DNA from: Limnoperna fortunei
Taxonomy: Eukaryota; Mollusca; Bivalvia; Mytilida; Modiolidae
Direction: 5' to 3'
NCBI GenBank assembly: GCA_944474755.1
Contig: OX104120.1
Span: forward strand, 20,306,492-20,370,491
DNA: 64,000 bases
In this document: positions 1-10,320 of the stretch, piece by piece
Layout of the letters: every line of letters begins with the position of its first letter
Numbering within the stretch: the first letter of the stretch is position 1
The notes under the pieces: model-generated
Seen by the model: the letters and a program-made list of their open reading frames with translations, nothing else
Databases searched by the model: none
Told to the model about the DNA's origin: nothing
Position numbers and translations under genes: made by a program

Positions 1-551
1 CGATGATAAGGTGTTACTTTGAAGTGATTTTATGTAAGTTTTATAAAAAATTTATATCTTGATAATTACTTTTAATTAAGAGTAACGTTGTAGAATCATA
101 TTAGATTGAAGAAAAGGTGCTGGAGATACATGTATTTCATGAGATTAATAGTAAAACTTCATTTGTTGGAGAAGACAATTTAAAAAAAACGTCCGATGTT
201 CACAAAGAAAAATATCTTTCGTATATATTTCATCATTTTGATAAAATGACAGGGCATTCTAGTTAATATTCTGGATAAAAGTTATAATTTCAAATCAATT
301 AGGATGCAAACGGTCATATTTAACATACTAAAAAAATATACCAAGTTATGGTTAATTACCTATAAACATAGATTAACAAATAAAAATGTCTCCCTTTTTA
401 GAAATATCCCATCGGCTAAAACTCGTACATTACATAGGTATAAACTTATTTAGTAGCTGTTAATGTTTTTTTGTATCTGTATCGTCTGCTATAAATATTT
501 AATCCATAATTTCTATATAACAAAAGGCGGATGTATATCTGTTTAGGGTTC
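1..551. other. AT-rich intergenic DNA
   Basis: I see no gene, RNA or repeat here. The DNA is AT-rich with frequent stops in all frames. Confidence 0.5.
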
Positions 552-818
552 AGGGGCGTGCGTGGCTGAATGGTTAAGGTAGTGCGTCTACTATTGATCA
601 CGTGGTCTGTCCATACTGAGGTTGCGGGTTTCATTCTGCGGACTAGGTGCGCTCGACTCCAATCTTAATTGACAATGATTGCCAGTTTTCCTACGGAAGT
701 TCGGAAGTTTTTTCCGTGTGCTCTGGCTTCTTCCACAAATGTAAAAACTTGACACAATGATATAGCTGAAATATTACTGAAAGTGGGGTTATATCATACA
801 AACAAACAAAAACAAACT
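552..818 (+). mobile_element. tRNA-derived SINE (family A), full length
   Basis: The copy opens with a tRNA-Leu/Ser-like head: box A region GGCTGAATGGTTAAGG, then a box B-like GCGGGTTTCATTC. It continues through the family's body (AATCTTAATTGACAATGATT, then CCAGTTTTCCTACGG) into the 3' domain ATATAGCTGAAATATTACTG and a CAAACAAACAAA tail. No clean target-site duplication is visible, so this is an older copy. The 72-codon ORF that overlaps the tail has no independent support. Confidence 0.85.
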
Positions 819-1002
819 ATTCAGTGTTCTATTTTATTATCTATTTCAATTCAGCCTATATATATATACTGCCCATATATGAACATGTTCCCAATGACTA
901 GGTCAGTAAAAAAGCTCATGAAAGAGATTTACTTTGCTTATAACCGCACTAACATTGAACAAACTTCTTTTTATTTTCCCGATGAACTTATATTGACTTG
1001 AA

Positions 1003-1265
1003 GGGGCCTCGGTGGCCGAGTGGTTAAGGTAGGTCCTCTACTATTGGTCACATGGTCTGTCAATACTGAGATTTCCGATTCGAATCTCACTGCGGGAATG
1101 TGCTCTTGACTCCAGTCTTAATTGACAGGGATTGTCAGTTTTCCTACCGAAGCTCCGGGGTTTTCTACGGCTTCCTCACCCCCCCCCCCCCCACAAATAA
1201 AAAATGGACGCAATGATATAGCTGAAAAATTGCCAAAAGTGGCGTTAAACACCATTCAAACAAAC
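1003..1265 (+). mobile_element. tRNA-derived SINE (family A) with TSD
   Basis: This is a full-length family A copy. The head is GGGGCCTCGGTGGCCGAGTG (box A), followed by box B-like GATTCGAATCTCACTGCGGG and the 3' domain ATATAGCTGAAAAATTGCC, ending in CAAA repeats. A 13-bp target duplication flanks it: ATATTGACTTGAA at 990-1002 and ATATCGACTTGAA at 1266-1278, one mismatch. A run of 14 C at 1179-1192 replaces the usual short C stretch before the CAATAAAAACTGGACGCC segment. Confidence 0.92.
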
Positions 1266-1423
1266 ATATCGACTTGAAACAATGTTGTGACTTTTAAAAA
1301 AACCTTTAATGCAATATAATAGTGTTAATGTTTATATGAAAAGCTGACATACTTGGATGGATTTTGCATCGATCTTTAAAAAAACATATGTTGCAATGCT
1401 AAAATAAAAAAAGCTCAAATATC

Positions 1424-1740
1424 AGTTATTCTAAATCAAGGTAAGAACTGATGATGACTGTCAAGGACTGCTTCAGTGAACATCAGTCGTACTAAATCAT
1501 GGTAAGAACTGATAATGACTGACAATGACTGCTACAGTGAACATCAGTCATTCTAAATCAAGGTAAGAACTGATAATGGCTGACAAGGACTGCTACAGTG
1601 ATTATCAGTCATTCTAAATACAGGTAAATATTGATAATCACTGTCAAGGACTGGTACAGTGAATGTCAGTCATTCTAAATCCAGGTAAAAATTTAAAAGT
1701 ACTGACACGATCTGATGCAGTGACTAACAGTTCTTTTCAG
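1424..1740. repeat. 61-bp minisatellite, about 5 units
   Basis: The landmark CTAAAT recurs at 1431, 1492, 1553, 1614 and 1675, exactly 61 bp apart each time. Each unit reads roughly TCAGTCATTCTAAATCAAGG, then TAAGAACTGATAATGACTG, then ACAAGGACTGCTACAGTG. Units 1-4 are close; unit 5 and the following partial unit decay. The DNA from 1740 to about 1910 stays unusually rich in ACTG/CAGT words, suggesting older, decayed units. Confidence 0.85.
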
Positions 1741-2160
1741 TCCTACAAAAGTACTGTACTTAGCTGTCATGAACTGTTTCAGTTCAGGACAGAAGCGATC
1801 AGTAAAAGATAAAAATTGTAAATGACTGACGTGAACTGTATGAATTGTATACAGTGATTTACAGATCGTGAACAGTACATTTACAGTAACTATCAGTTTC
1901 TATCAATCTAATTTGAACTGTGTATGGTATTGTCAGTCCTTATTTTGGTTCATAGTGTTATTTGGTAATGCTTGCAAGATGTATATTGCAATGACATACA
2001 TTTTTAATACTGCAAAAGGAAATGCAGTACACATTATGATTTTTCATCTGTGGACTGGTAGACTGAATACGAACTCTTAAAGCGTTATCCGGATTTAGTA
2101 ACATGTTTTGGACTGTTGTGATAAAACTCTACAACAACTTAAGCATGTGGATTATAAATA

Positions 2161-2206
2161 AGGCAATGATTTGTCTTGATTGACCGAAAAACGCGTCTGG
2201 CGTAGT
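2161..2206 (+). ncRNA. Hammerhead ribozyme relic 1
   Basis: Compared with a type I hammerhead (CTGATGA, stem II, GAAA, short stem III, cleavage after GUC, stem I), this copy keeps the second half: GTCTTGATTGAC as stem II and loop, CGAAAAACGCGTC as the GAAA core plus a very short stem III and cleavage triplet, then TGGCG as the 3' strand of stem I. The first core has decayed from CACTGATGAG to CAATGATTTG. It is unlikely to cleave. The same motif, decayed differently, recurs near 40.2, 46.7 and 56.5 kb in the same orientation. The hammerhead assignment rests on the shared architecture. Confidence 0.55.
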
Positions 2207-2320
2207 TACTTTTATTAACTTTCGTATATTTGATGACATTTTTTTACAACTACTGGATCGATGCTTCTGCTGGTAGACTGTTAGTCCCCGAGGGTCTGTC
2301 TTGAGAATGCTATCTGACTG
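2207..2320 (+). repeat. Downstream module of the hammerhead-bearing repeat
   Basis: Directly after the ribozyme relic come TTTGATGACATT, then GGATCGATGC, then CTGTTAGTCCCCGAG (15 bp, exact match to 46818-46832). The same order of words follows the relic at 46.7 kb, so ribozyme and module belong to one dispersed element. The 104-codon minus-strand ORF across 2129-2443 runs antisense through this repeat and is a chance ORF. Confidence 0.6.
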
Positions 2321-5300
2321 CAAAATACTTGTAGTTTCGATACCATGTTTGTTAAATAAAATATATCTTGCAAACAGAAACTCGATGGCCCTCTTGAACA
2401 AAAGATGAAGGGAGTTGTTACTTGTTACATTAGCACTATACAAATCCAGTCCACAGTGTTTGTTTAAAACAAAGCAATAACAGGGAAGTCTTTATGCTCT
2501 CCACAATACTGGTTACCAATTTATTATTATTTTATTTGATAAAATTCGAATATTTACTGGCACAATTTATTTTGTAAAAGAGTGTCTTTACTGTTTAAAC
2601 TGTTTTGTTCTCTTCAAACCTTACAATCAATTGTCCACAAACGGAAAATGACAGTGCTAGTTGAAGCGCTTAACCTGAATTTTATCAGAGGATCACATAG
2701 TTACGGAAGACTATCTGATTTTTATATGCTTGCTTTTTACAGACAAGTGAAAATATTCTTATTATAGTGTAAAACAACTTTTTTCCTACAACATTACAAC
2801 AATTATAAAAGATTATTAAAATATAAGCCTGATAAACAACAAGCGACAGCTACTCAGCAGCTCACACGTTTCTTCTGAAATATAATAAGTTAACCTTTCC
2901 CTTTTAAGGTAAATTTATACTAACAGGAAACTTTAATTCAAGTGTTTAATATAACAGAAGCAAGAAAAAGACATATTACTTAATCATATCACTTCTTTTT
3001 TATTTTTAACTTCTCCTAAAATATTGAAAGGGATTTAAGTTAGCTTTAACAGATTTTAATTAATGAACTTCCAATGGTAATTAGCTACCTTAATCTGAAA
3101 ATGAAAATGTAAGGATACGACTCTTGTATGTCTTTCCCATAGCTTTCCTCATAAGTACATTTATTTTCTATTTGATATTTATAGCTATTTTGCCTTTAAA
3201 ACAATAGGGCAAAGGCGCTTCCATTTTCAGAACATATGGATGATTCTTAATGTCGATATATGGAGGCCAGGTAATCGAATTTCACCCTTGCAGTCAGCAG
3301 CCGTACATGATTACAAAAGTCTGAAAACACTGGTGTGATTCTGTCGACAACCTCTTATCGCAGTAGTGCAAACCTGTTATTTAAGGACAATAACTAAATA
3401 TTGTAACTTTTAAATTTTAAGTTGCTTAATATTTGCATTAACAAAAGTTCGCATGTTACACATAATCCACTATTATCACACTATCTTTATTTTGTCTTGT
3501 ATGTTTACTATACGGTAATGTATAATAAGATGTATTTTGAGAAAAATGTGTGAAAAGTTGTAAAAATGCGTTAAATCGAATTTTGTGGAAAAACAATTGC
3601 TAGCTAATATTCTTACACTTTCATAAAGCATTGAAACTTATTACCATTCTCACCGTGTTTAATCACCACCTAACCCCTAATTTTTTAAAAGCGATCCACA
3701 ATTTACATTATTTCATTAACAAATTCAAAACAAACCACATTTAGAGCAAACCGTATTGTACTTTAAGTAACAAAGAATAATATACTAATTAAGTGACTCC
3801 ATGGGCCTTCATGTTATGATCCTTTGACGCCATCACACAAAACAAGCCGTGGTAAGAGATACTGACACTCTAATGGCATACCTTAAAAAGAATATGTAAA
3901 CACGGATATTAAAAAAAACAAATTAACCTATGACTTAGACAAGGACTTACAATTCATAGGAGAAATAAAAAATAATAAATAAAAAACTGTATATACTTAT
4001 CGTATACTTACATATACCTTAACGGAAAGCAGAAGGATATTAATAAGAGTAAAACTAGGTGCATCGTTTGGTATTTTAGTCATTTATAGTGTTCAGTAAA
4101 TTATTTTTTTCAGTTAACGTATGGTGGAGATGAGCAATGTAACACTTACATGTTCTGTATAAAGAGTAAAAATTTTGACTATAACATTTCTTTACAAATG
4201 GTATGTTTATTTTTATCGTTACTGTGTTGAAAAATTTGGAGTCACACTATTTCTCAATTAGCAAATTTTCAAGATCTAGAGAAATAAACTCAGAAATGTT
4301 TACCAAATAGACTGGCAACGGTTGAAAAAGCTGCAAGTAAATGCAATTTTATGGAAGGAAAATTAAAAAATCTTCACTTTGTTCATGTATGGTAGTTTGC
4401 CTACTTACTTTCTAAATTCATTGTAAATAAAAAAATATTGGGTAAATAATAAAAAATCGTAATTATCCAGTACGAAAGGAATGGTATTTTGTAATGACAA
4501 GAAGGGTTTGTTATTTTGTACCTATCACACTTCGTAATTCATAGTATACTTCCTTCAATACGGTATTTTGTTTTGGTTAATTATTGTCTCTTTAAAAATT
4601 ATATAAAAGTGAAGAAAACGAAAGACACTGCCATTGAGTAATTCGTTTAATGGTGAATCTCAATTTTATTTTTTATTCCAGATAAAATGTTAATGCTGCA
4701 TAAAAAAATTGATATTAATATACTACAACATTTAAAAAATTAGATCCATACTACTGATTAGCTATTTAATGGTTTCTTGATTAGATGTTTTGTCATCAAA
4801 CGAGCAAGCTTTCGGAAATTAAGACACTGACTGATTGAAAAACGGTTACTACTATGATTTGATAATGAATGGCATGCTTGCTGTGCTGACTTGTTAAGAA
4901 TGTATTAAGAATACAGTGCAGTTATCATTTTTCTATAAATATTTATATCAAAACACGCTATCTGTGTTGTGTTGCTATTTAGGTATGCAAATAAGTTATT
5001 ATCAAAAAATAAAACCACACTCGCACCATTTAAAGATGTATTGTATCTAGTTATAATGCTTTGTCGTAATATTTTTCACTGTGTCAGAACAGAACGCATA
5101 AAATATTGTGGTTGTCGCATTTGTTTTTTGTTACATGTGTATTTTACTTGTCTTCAACAAACTTAAATTAATGAAATATTACATCAAAACTATCAACTTT
5201 TTAAACTGTTGTCTATAATTACCTTGAGGTATTATGTACATACAAATAATTCATAATTTACACTTGACCTCTGCGATAAGAATGAAGAGAGAATGACTAG

Positions 5301-6382
5301 TCAAATTAATCAAACATATAGAAGAATAACATTTAAGGAGAATACTAAACTACATTTTACTGTTACTTTATTGCGATACTACATTTTGCCTCACTAAAAT
5401 ATGTACTTGCTTAAACCAAATTAGATATGATCTTGTTGTACATTTTAAAATTACTTGCATGCCTGAAGGTTTTACCAAAAGAACTATGTTCTGAATTTTT
5501 AAAGAATATAACACAGTGTTGTAATATTTGATCGCGGCGCATATGTATGTAAGGCCACCATGTTATGTATTCCATGTTCAGTACTAAATTCATACAGTAA
5601 TAGTATTAGCAAACTAAAGAGTTCCCACTTTAATTGTATCAGTTTATTTCTATTGATTACGGAGACTTAGACTTAATGCTTAGAAAATGATACATGTGAT
5701 GAATAACATCTATAATGTCAAAGAGTTGTTTACGTTAAATATAAATTACAGTTTAAGGCAAGTTAATATTGCTGCAAATCCTTCAGTTTGTCAGGTCTAA
5801 TTGTCATAATATTTACAGAAATAGTTGTGTTGCATGAAGATACAATTTTATATTTATTATTCATAGTTATGATTTCACTAGAAAATTCGTCTGTGAAATC
5901 TAATTATATTGTTATTTCATCATTCTGTTCTAAAACATATATTTTATGACAGCCGTCTCATTGCGTAGTAAACAGGACCATCCTTTTCATTTTTAAGGTC
6001 TGGTTTGCACTAAAATTTTGCTACATCTATTTTATAGTAACATTAATCAAATTGAAACTAAATCAAATCTAAAACGTGTTATTGTATTATATTAGCTACT
6101 GGTTCCCATGCATTTTCCGTTTAATTCGTTCTTCAATAAATTATGCGGTGATAAAACAGAAATATTCCAATATATCAGCACAATTTAATTATTTGGTTAC
6201 TTAGTCATTTTAATTTGCAAACAAATACAGTTGTATAGTCATTGTTTGTCTTATTGCAAGTATTACAAGTAAAGTAACCTTAACACTACGACGGTAGATA
6301 ACTCCACAGAAAGATACTTTGACTGGTATGGAATTACCTTCTTGAATACTATGGTCGTTATATATTACTTTACCATTTTTGA
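2321..6382. other. AT-rich DNA without recognised features
   Basis: Only short chance ORFs occur (60-65 codons near 2.6, 5.0 and 5.5 kb), with no motifs I can name. I see no repeat family, RNA gene or domain. Confidence 0.45.
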
Positions 6383-6393
6383 TCACATCATGT

Positions 6394-7444
6394 CGGGTAT
6401 CTGTGGCAGAGTTGTTAAAGACATATCCTACTATTGTTTCTGCGCATTTTGATTTTAAACGTTATTGTTTCGTAATTCGTTTATGACGTCGTCGTCGTCA
6501 AAATTCCGCGAAATTTCCATTTCAATTACCGTACTCTTTATGGATCAAATTAGAGGTTTTTTTTATGAGTAAAATAGCAATACAGCTTTTTAGAATTTGG
6601 GAAAAAACAAAATTAATCACTTTGTAATAGCAAACATACACACAAAAAAAAACTAAAAATTGTATTCTGCGCTACAAATCTAGAAAAGATATTGCAATTT
6701 ATACGAAGAAAAACGCGCCCTTTCCTTCCCGCCAATTCTGGCCTTTACTTATTTTTCTCAAATATTTTTTCCCCTGATTCGGTGACCATATTTTTTTATT
6801 TATTCAATTTGGAGAGTAAGTTATCATCTATCTTCTGTGAAAATATAGTTTTATTATCATAGGTCAGTTTTTTGCGATCTGCGTTTTTGTGTATTCCGAG
6901 TGCATAACAAAAATGGCGGGAACGTATTAATTCCACATTTATGCTCGAAACTTACATAGTTTTAAATAGATTATGGCATAGTTGTTTTCTACATGCAATG
7001 AAGCTTTCAAAACAATTTAAGTTGATTCTAACAGTAAACTATGGGAAAAATGTAACTAAAATAACAAATAATCCTAGTACCCTAAAACAGATGATACAGA
7101 TGACGTCATAACTTTTAAATACGGTCGGTGACCACTAATTTTTGTTAGTTTTATTTAAAGATTTTGTCATAAGGAAAGTTAAGACAAAATATTAAGAAAA
7201 TATCATATGAAGGTCGAATAGTAGGATATGTCCTTAAGGTAGTTCGTCTATTATTGATTACATGAACTGTCTACAATGAGATTGCGGGTTCGAACCTAAC
7301 TGCGGGTAGCATTGAGAAGGATTGCCAGTTTTCCTACCGAAGATCAGTGTTTTCTCCGGATACGTCGGCTTCTTCAGCCAATAAAACATGGACGCCATGA
7401 AATAGCTGCAAAAGTGGCGTAAAACAACAAACAAACAACCATAT
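6394..7444 (+). mobile_element. tRNA-derived SINE (family A), split by a TTAA element
   Basis: The SINE's first 25 bases (CGGGTATCTGTGGCAGAGTTG then TTAA, 6394-6418) are separated from the rest (TTAAGGTAGTTCGTC onward, 7234-7444) by an 815-bp insert. The target duplication of the whole SINE survives on the far sides: TCACATCATGT at 6383-6393 and TCACATCTTGT at 7445-7455, one mismatch in 11. The 3' part has a box B-like GCGGGTTCGAACC, the CCAGTTTTCCTACCGA segment, GGACGCCATGAAATAGC and a CAAA tail. The TTAA at the break belongs to the SINE's own box A region. Confidence 0.85.
6419..7233. mobile_element. TTAA-flanked nonautonomous DNA element (piggyBac-like)
   Basis: Terminal inverted repeats are AGACATATCCTACTATT (6419-6435) and the complement of GGACATATCCTACTATT (7217-7233), 16 of 17 matching. 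TTAA flanks both sides (6415-6418 and 7234-7237), the target duplication expected of piggyBac-type transposases. The 815-bp interior has no ORF of note; it holds a GTCGTCGTCGTC stretch near 6490 and a GACGTCATA word near 7101. The termini do not resemble the usual CCYT ends of piggyBac, so the superfamily is tentative. Confidence 0.75.
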
Positions 7445-7719
7445 TCACATCTTGTTCGTTTGTTTGTATTCACTAAAAAGTTTGGAAAGTGTCCTTATAA
7501 CGTGACGGTGACTAGAAGTCCTTGACCTAATTAAATTCGATCTTTCGACGCAAAAAAGTTGTCAGTGATTCAAACACTAAGCAAAGCCAAACACACGGCA
7601 AGACGATCATTTCTGCCAAGTAATGTGCAGTTTTGAGTAATAGGAAAACTGTATGTCTAAGGGGTCCACAATTCTATAAACAAGCGTTAAAATTGTTTCC
7701 AGCACATAAATTTGCATTA

Positions 7720-7815
7720 GGGGCCTTGATGGCCGAGGGTTAATGTAGTTAGTTAAACACTGGACACCAAAATATAGCTGACAACTGGCTAAAATTGGAG
7801 TCTAAACTCAATTTT
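7720..7815 (+). mobile_element. tRNA-derived SINE (family A), internally deleted
   Basis: The head GGGGCCTTGATGGCCGAGG joins almost directly to the 3' part AACACTGGACACCAAAATA, TAGCTGACAACTGGC and TTGGAGTCTAAAC. The middle of the family consensus, about 150 bp, is missing. Confidence 0.7.
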
Positions 7816-8215
7816 AAATAATACCAAAAAACTTATTATTGTTAAGGTTAGAGGTACCCAATAACCCTGACCAGTCATCATCGGCATGCAAGCAAGTTAT
7901 CAAAGTATACTGTACTTAAGTAAACATGTACATCTTCTCAAGAGACTAATTATTATGTCGTTATAAATTCATTAATCGAACAACTGTTGTTTTATTTATT
8001 TATTATAATTATATCTTAATGCAATTTAGTGCCTTTACCTATCTTGACTTTTTATTTTTAATCATTTTCTTTTGAAATAGGGTGTAATTCAGATTTCATC
8101 TACAATAATTATAAATGCTCGTTTATGCACTAAGCATTTCGGTAACACAAGTCACAATACTTGTATTTAATTTCATTGAGCATTAAAATAAAAATGGAAT
8201 CAAAAGTTAAGGGTT
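7816..8215. other. AT-rich DNA without recognised features
   Basis: I see nothing in this interval. It ends where the L1-like relic becomes readable. Confidence 0.4.
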
Positions 8216-8721
8216 GAAATTGATGATGACAAATGGAATGTGTTTTTTACTTTACATTTAGTCACTACAGAGGACCCTGCTTAAGAGCCTTTCGGTTTAA
8301 ACTTCTCCACAGAATTCTAGGAATTAATAGTATCTTAATGAAATGTTATATAAGTGAAACTGAGCTATGCAAATTTTGTACAGAAACATAAGAAACCTAT
8401 AGACACGAAATTTTTTAATGTAGACATGTGAGGACCTTTTGGCTAATTTTTTGTGACAAGTTGGAAGAAAAATGAAATATTAATTTTACTCTTAATTTGA
8501 CAAATATTATCCTTGGAATAGACTCCCATCCTCATGCCAAAATTTTAAATTCTTGTATTTTAATACTAAAAAGACACATTTATATATGTAAAATCAAATT
8601 TTATTATTTAATGAAGGAATTGAATGGTTACAATTTTATAACAGAATAGATATGACCTGTGAAAGTTTATGCTCTAGAAAAAAAATTCACCAAATTTAAA
8701 GAAAAATGGACCTTAATTAAA
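8216..8721 (+). pseudogene. L1/Tx1-like LINE ORF2 C-terminal relic
   Basis: The frame starting at 8281 reads LRAFRFKLLHRILGIN and then LCKFCTET*ETYRHEIF*C. This is the WxQYRxLHRILxTN-type segment followed by a C-x2-C...H...C zinc-finger-like region, as found after the reverse transcriptase domain of L1/Tx1-type LINEs. It continues with NIILGIDSHPHAKILNSCI and LKRHIYICKIKF, matching the helical C-terminal tail. A +1 frameshift separates the upstream piece DDKWNVFFTLHLVTTEDPA (from 8216). Several in-frame stops arise by single substitutions, so this is an old dead copy. Family identity comes from recalled consensus features. Confidence 0.6.
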
Positions 8722-9049
8722 AATTTATCTGATGAGGGCGAATAATGTAACAATATAATCTTTTAATTTCAATGTAGCTTAAACACTTACTTGAGTCGTT
8801 TTGTTGAATTATACAACTGTAAACAATATTGAGATGTTGAAAATGTTTGTAATGTGATGATGATATAAGACAGTAATAAAATATATATTACAACAACAAC
8901 ATACAAACCCCATTTAATTGAGTAGTATTTACGAATCGCTTTGGTTATGACAATACAATCGCTTAGGTTAGCCAATATGATTTTATAATTTACTTATTAC
9001 TAGTAATAATGAAATCCCATATTTCAGCACAAGTTATCATTTTCAAACT

Positions 9050-9287
9050 GGGGGTCTCGGTGGCCGAGTGGTTAAGGTAGTTCGTCTACTATTCATCACG
9101 TGGTCTTTCAACACTGACATTTCGGGTTCGATTCTCACTGTAGGCAGGGTGTACTCAACTCCAATCTTAATTGAAAATGATTGCTAGTTTTCTCCGGGTA
9201 CTTCGGCATCCTACCACAATAAAAACTGGACGCCATGATATAGCTGAAAAATTGCTGAAAGTGTCGTTATACGCCATCAAACAAACG
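9050..9287 (+). mobile_element. tRNA-derived SINE (family A) with perfect TSD
   Basis: The copy has head GGGGTCTCGGTGGCCGAGTG, box B-like CGGGTTCGATTCTCACTG, body ATCTTAATTGAAAATGATTG, 3' domain ATATAGCTGAAAAATTGCTG and a CAAAC tail. It is flanked by a perfect 13-bp target duplication TCATTTTCAAACT at 9037-9049 and 9288-9300. This makes it the best-defined insertion in the window and implies endonuclease-primed retroposition by a LINE machinery. The 79-codon ORF crossing it is SINE sequence. Confidence 0.95.
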
Positions 9288-9300
9288 TCATTTTCAAACT

Positions 9301-10149
9301 ATTCAGATTTAGCACTCGTCATTATGAATTCATCATTTATTTATGTATCTTACATGTACATGAGAGCAATAGATTGTTTTCTGCAACAATACCAGCGTCG
9401 TCTTTCTTGAACATATAGAGATTTAGAGATTTTGTTATGATTGTCTTGTATTCGGAACAAGAAAACATAATGTTAGATGATAAAGTTATACAATGTATGC
9501 TTGTCTAATATTTAGTCATGAGTATTTTGCCTTCTCTAGTTAGATTTCAATAGTAAGCTTTTACAACGATACTTTACTTACTTTATCATGACACATACAA
9601 ACTTGTAAGGCGTACAATTTCTGTACACCTGGTCCCGGTTTTTACTTTTGTAAAATGTTATATCATATAATCTTTCAACTAAATTGTTTACTTATTTGTA
9701 TACCTAATAACTACTTGAATACAAGTCCAAATCTAATAAAATTACAGAAACCCCCAATCAATATCAGTATTGTCTTGTAAACACTGAAAAATGTAAGAAT
9801 GTGATAGATCTGTCACGGAAAGGTATTTATACTACTTTAGTTGGAACCATATAGAATACGCAAAAGTTACTAAACACAATACTGACAGAAAACCAATAAT
9901 AAAATGGAATTTTATTTAAACTCACACCTCATATTAAAAAATTCAAATAAAGGATCTGCCAGAATTCAAGAATCTTACAAAAAGGTAATGGTGGTGTGTG
10001 ATGATCAAAAAATTTATGACGAAACAAATCTGTTCTCGTTGAACTTATAGACGGAAAATGAGTATGACAAAATTTCTTGATCATTGAAAAGGAAACCAAG
10101 TGACACTAAACACGACAATTAGTTTATCTATAAAAATTTGATATATTCA
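9301..10149. other. AT-rich DNA without recognised features
   Basis: I see no gene, RNA or repeat here. Confidence 0.4.
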
Positions 10150-10320
10150 AAAGTGTGAACGCTGCTTTAAATATAATGGACGTGAATAGAATAAAATGAA
10201 CGCAAAAGTGTTTTAAGTGCTGAACGGCAGACCAAGTGCTTTCCACCTGCAACAAGGAACAAAGGTGTGTGTCAAAACTCACATTTTCGTGAAACACGTT
10301 GTCTGTTTTCTCTGTCGAAC
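10150..10320 (+). pseudogene. Gag-like zinc-knuckle relic (LTR retrotransposon type)
   Basis: In one frame, 10206-10280 reads KCFKC*TADQVLSTCNKEQRC. The spacing C-x2-C-x4-[H to Q]-x4-C is exactly that of a CCHC zinc knuckle, with the histidine replaced by glutamine and one stop inside. A following Lys/Arg-Cys and an NTLSVF segment in place of the usual NTLLH resemble the gag zinc region of BEL/Pao-type elements. No protease or reverse transcriptase is visible around it, so this is only a fragment. Confidence 0.35.

Noticed and set aside
1003..1110. tRNA-Leu/Ser-like sequence that could be called a tRNA gene
   Set aside because: The cloverleaf is imperfect, the sequence continues into a SINE body and tail with target duplications, and the same head recurs in many copies.
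1179..1192. Run of 14 C
   Set aside because: It lies where other SINE copies have a short C run; homopolymer expansion or sequencing/assembly error explains it.
2129..2443. 104-codon minus-strand ORF
   Set aside because: It runs antisense through the hammerhead relic and its downstream repeat module and shows no domain.
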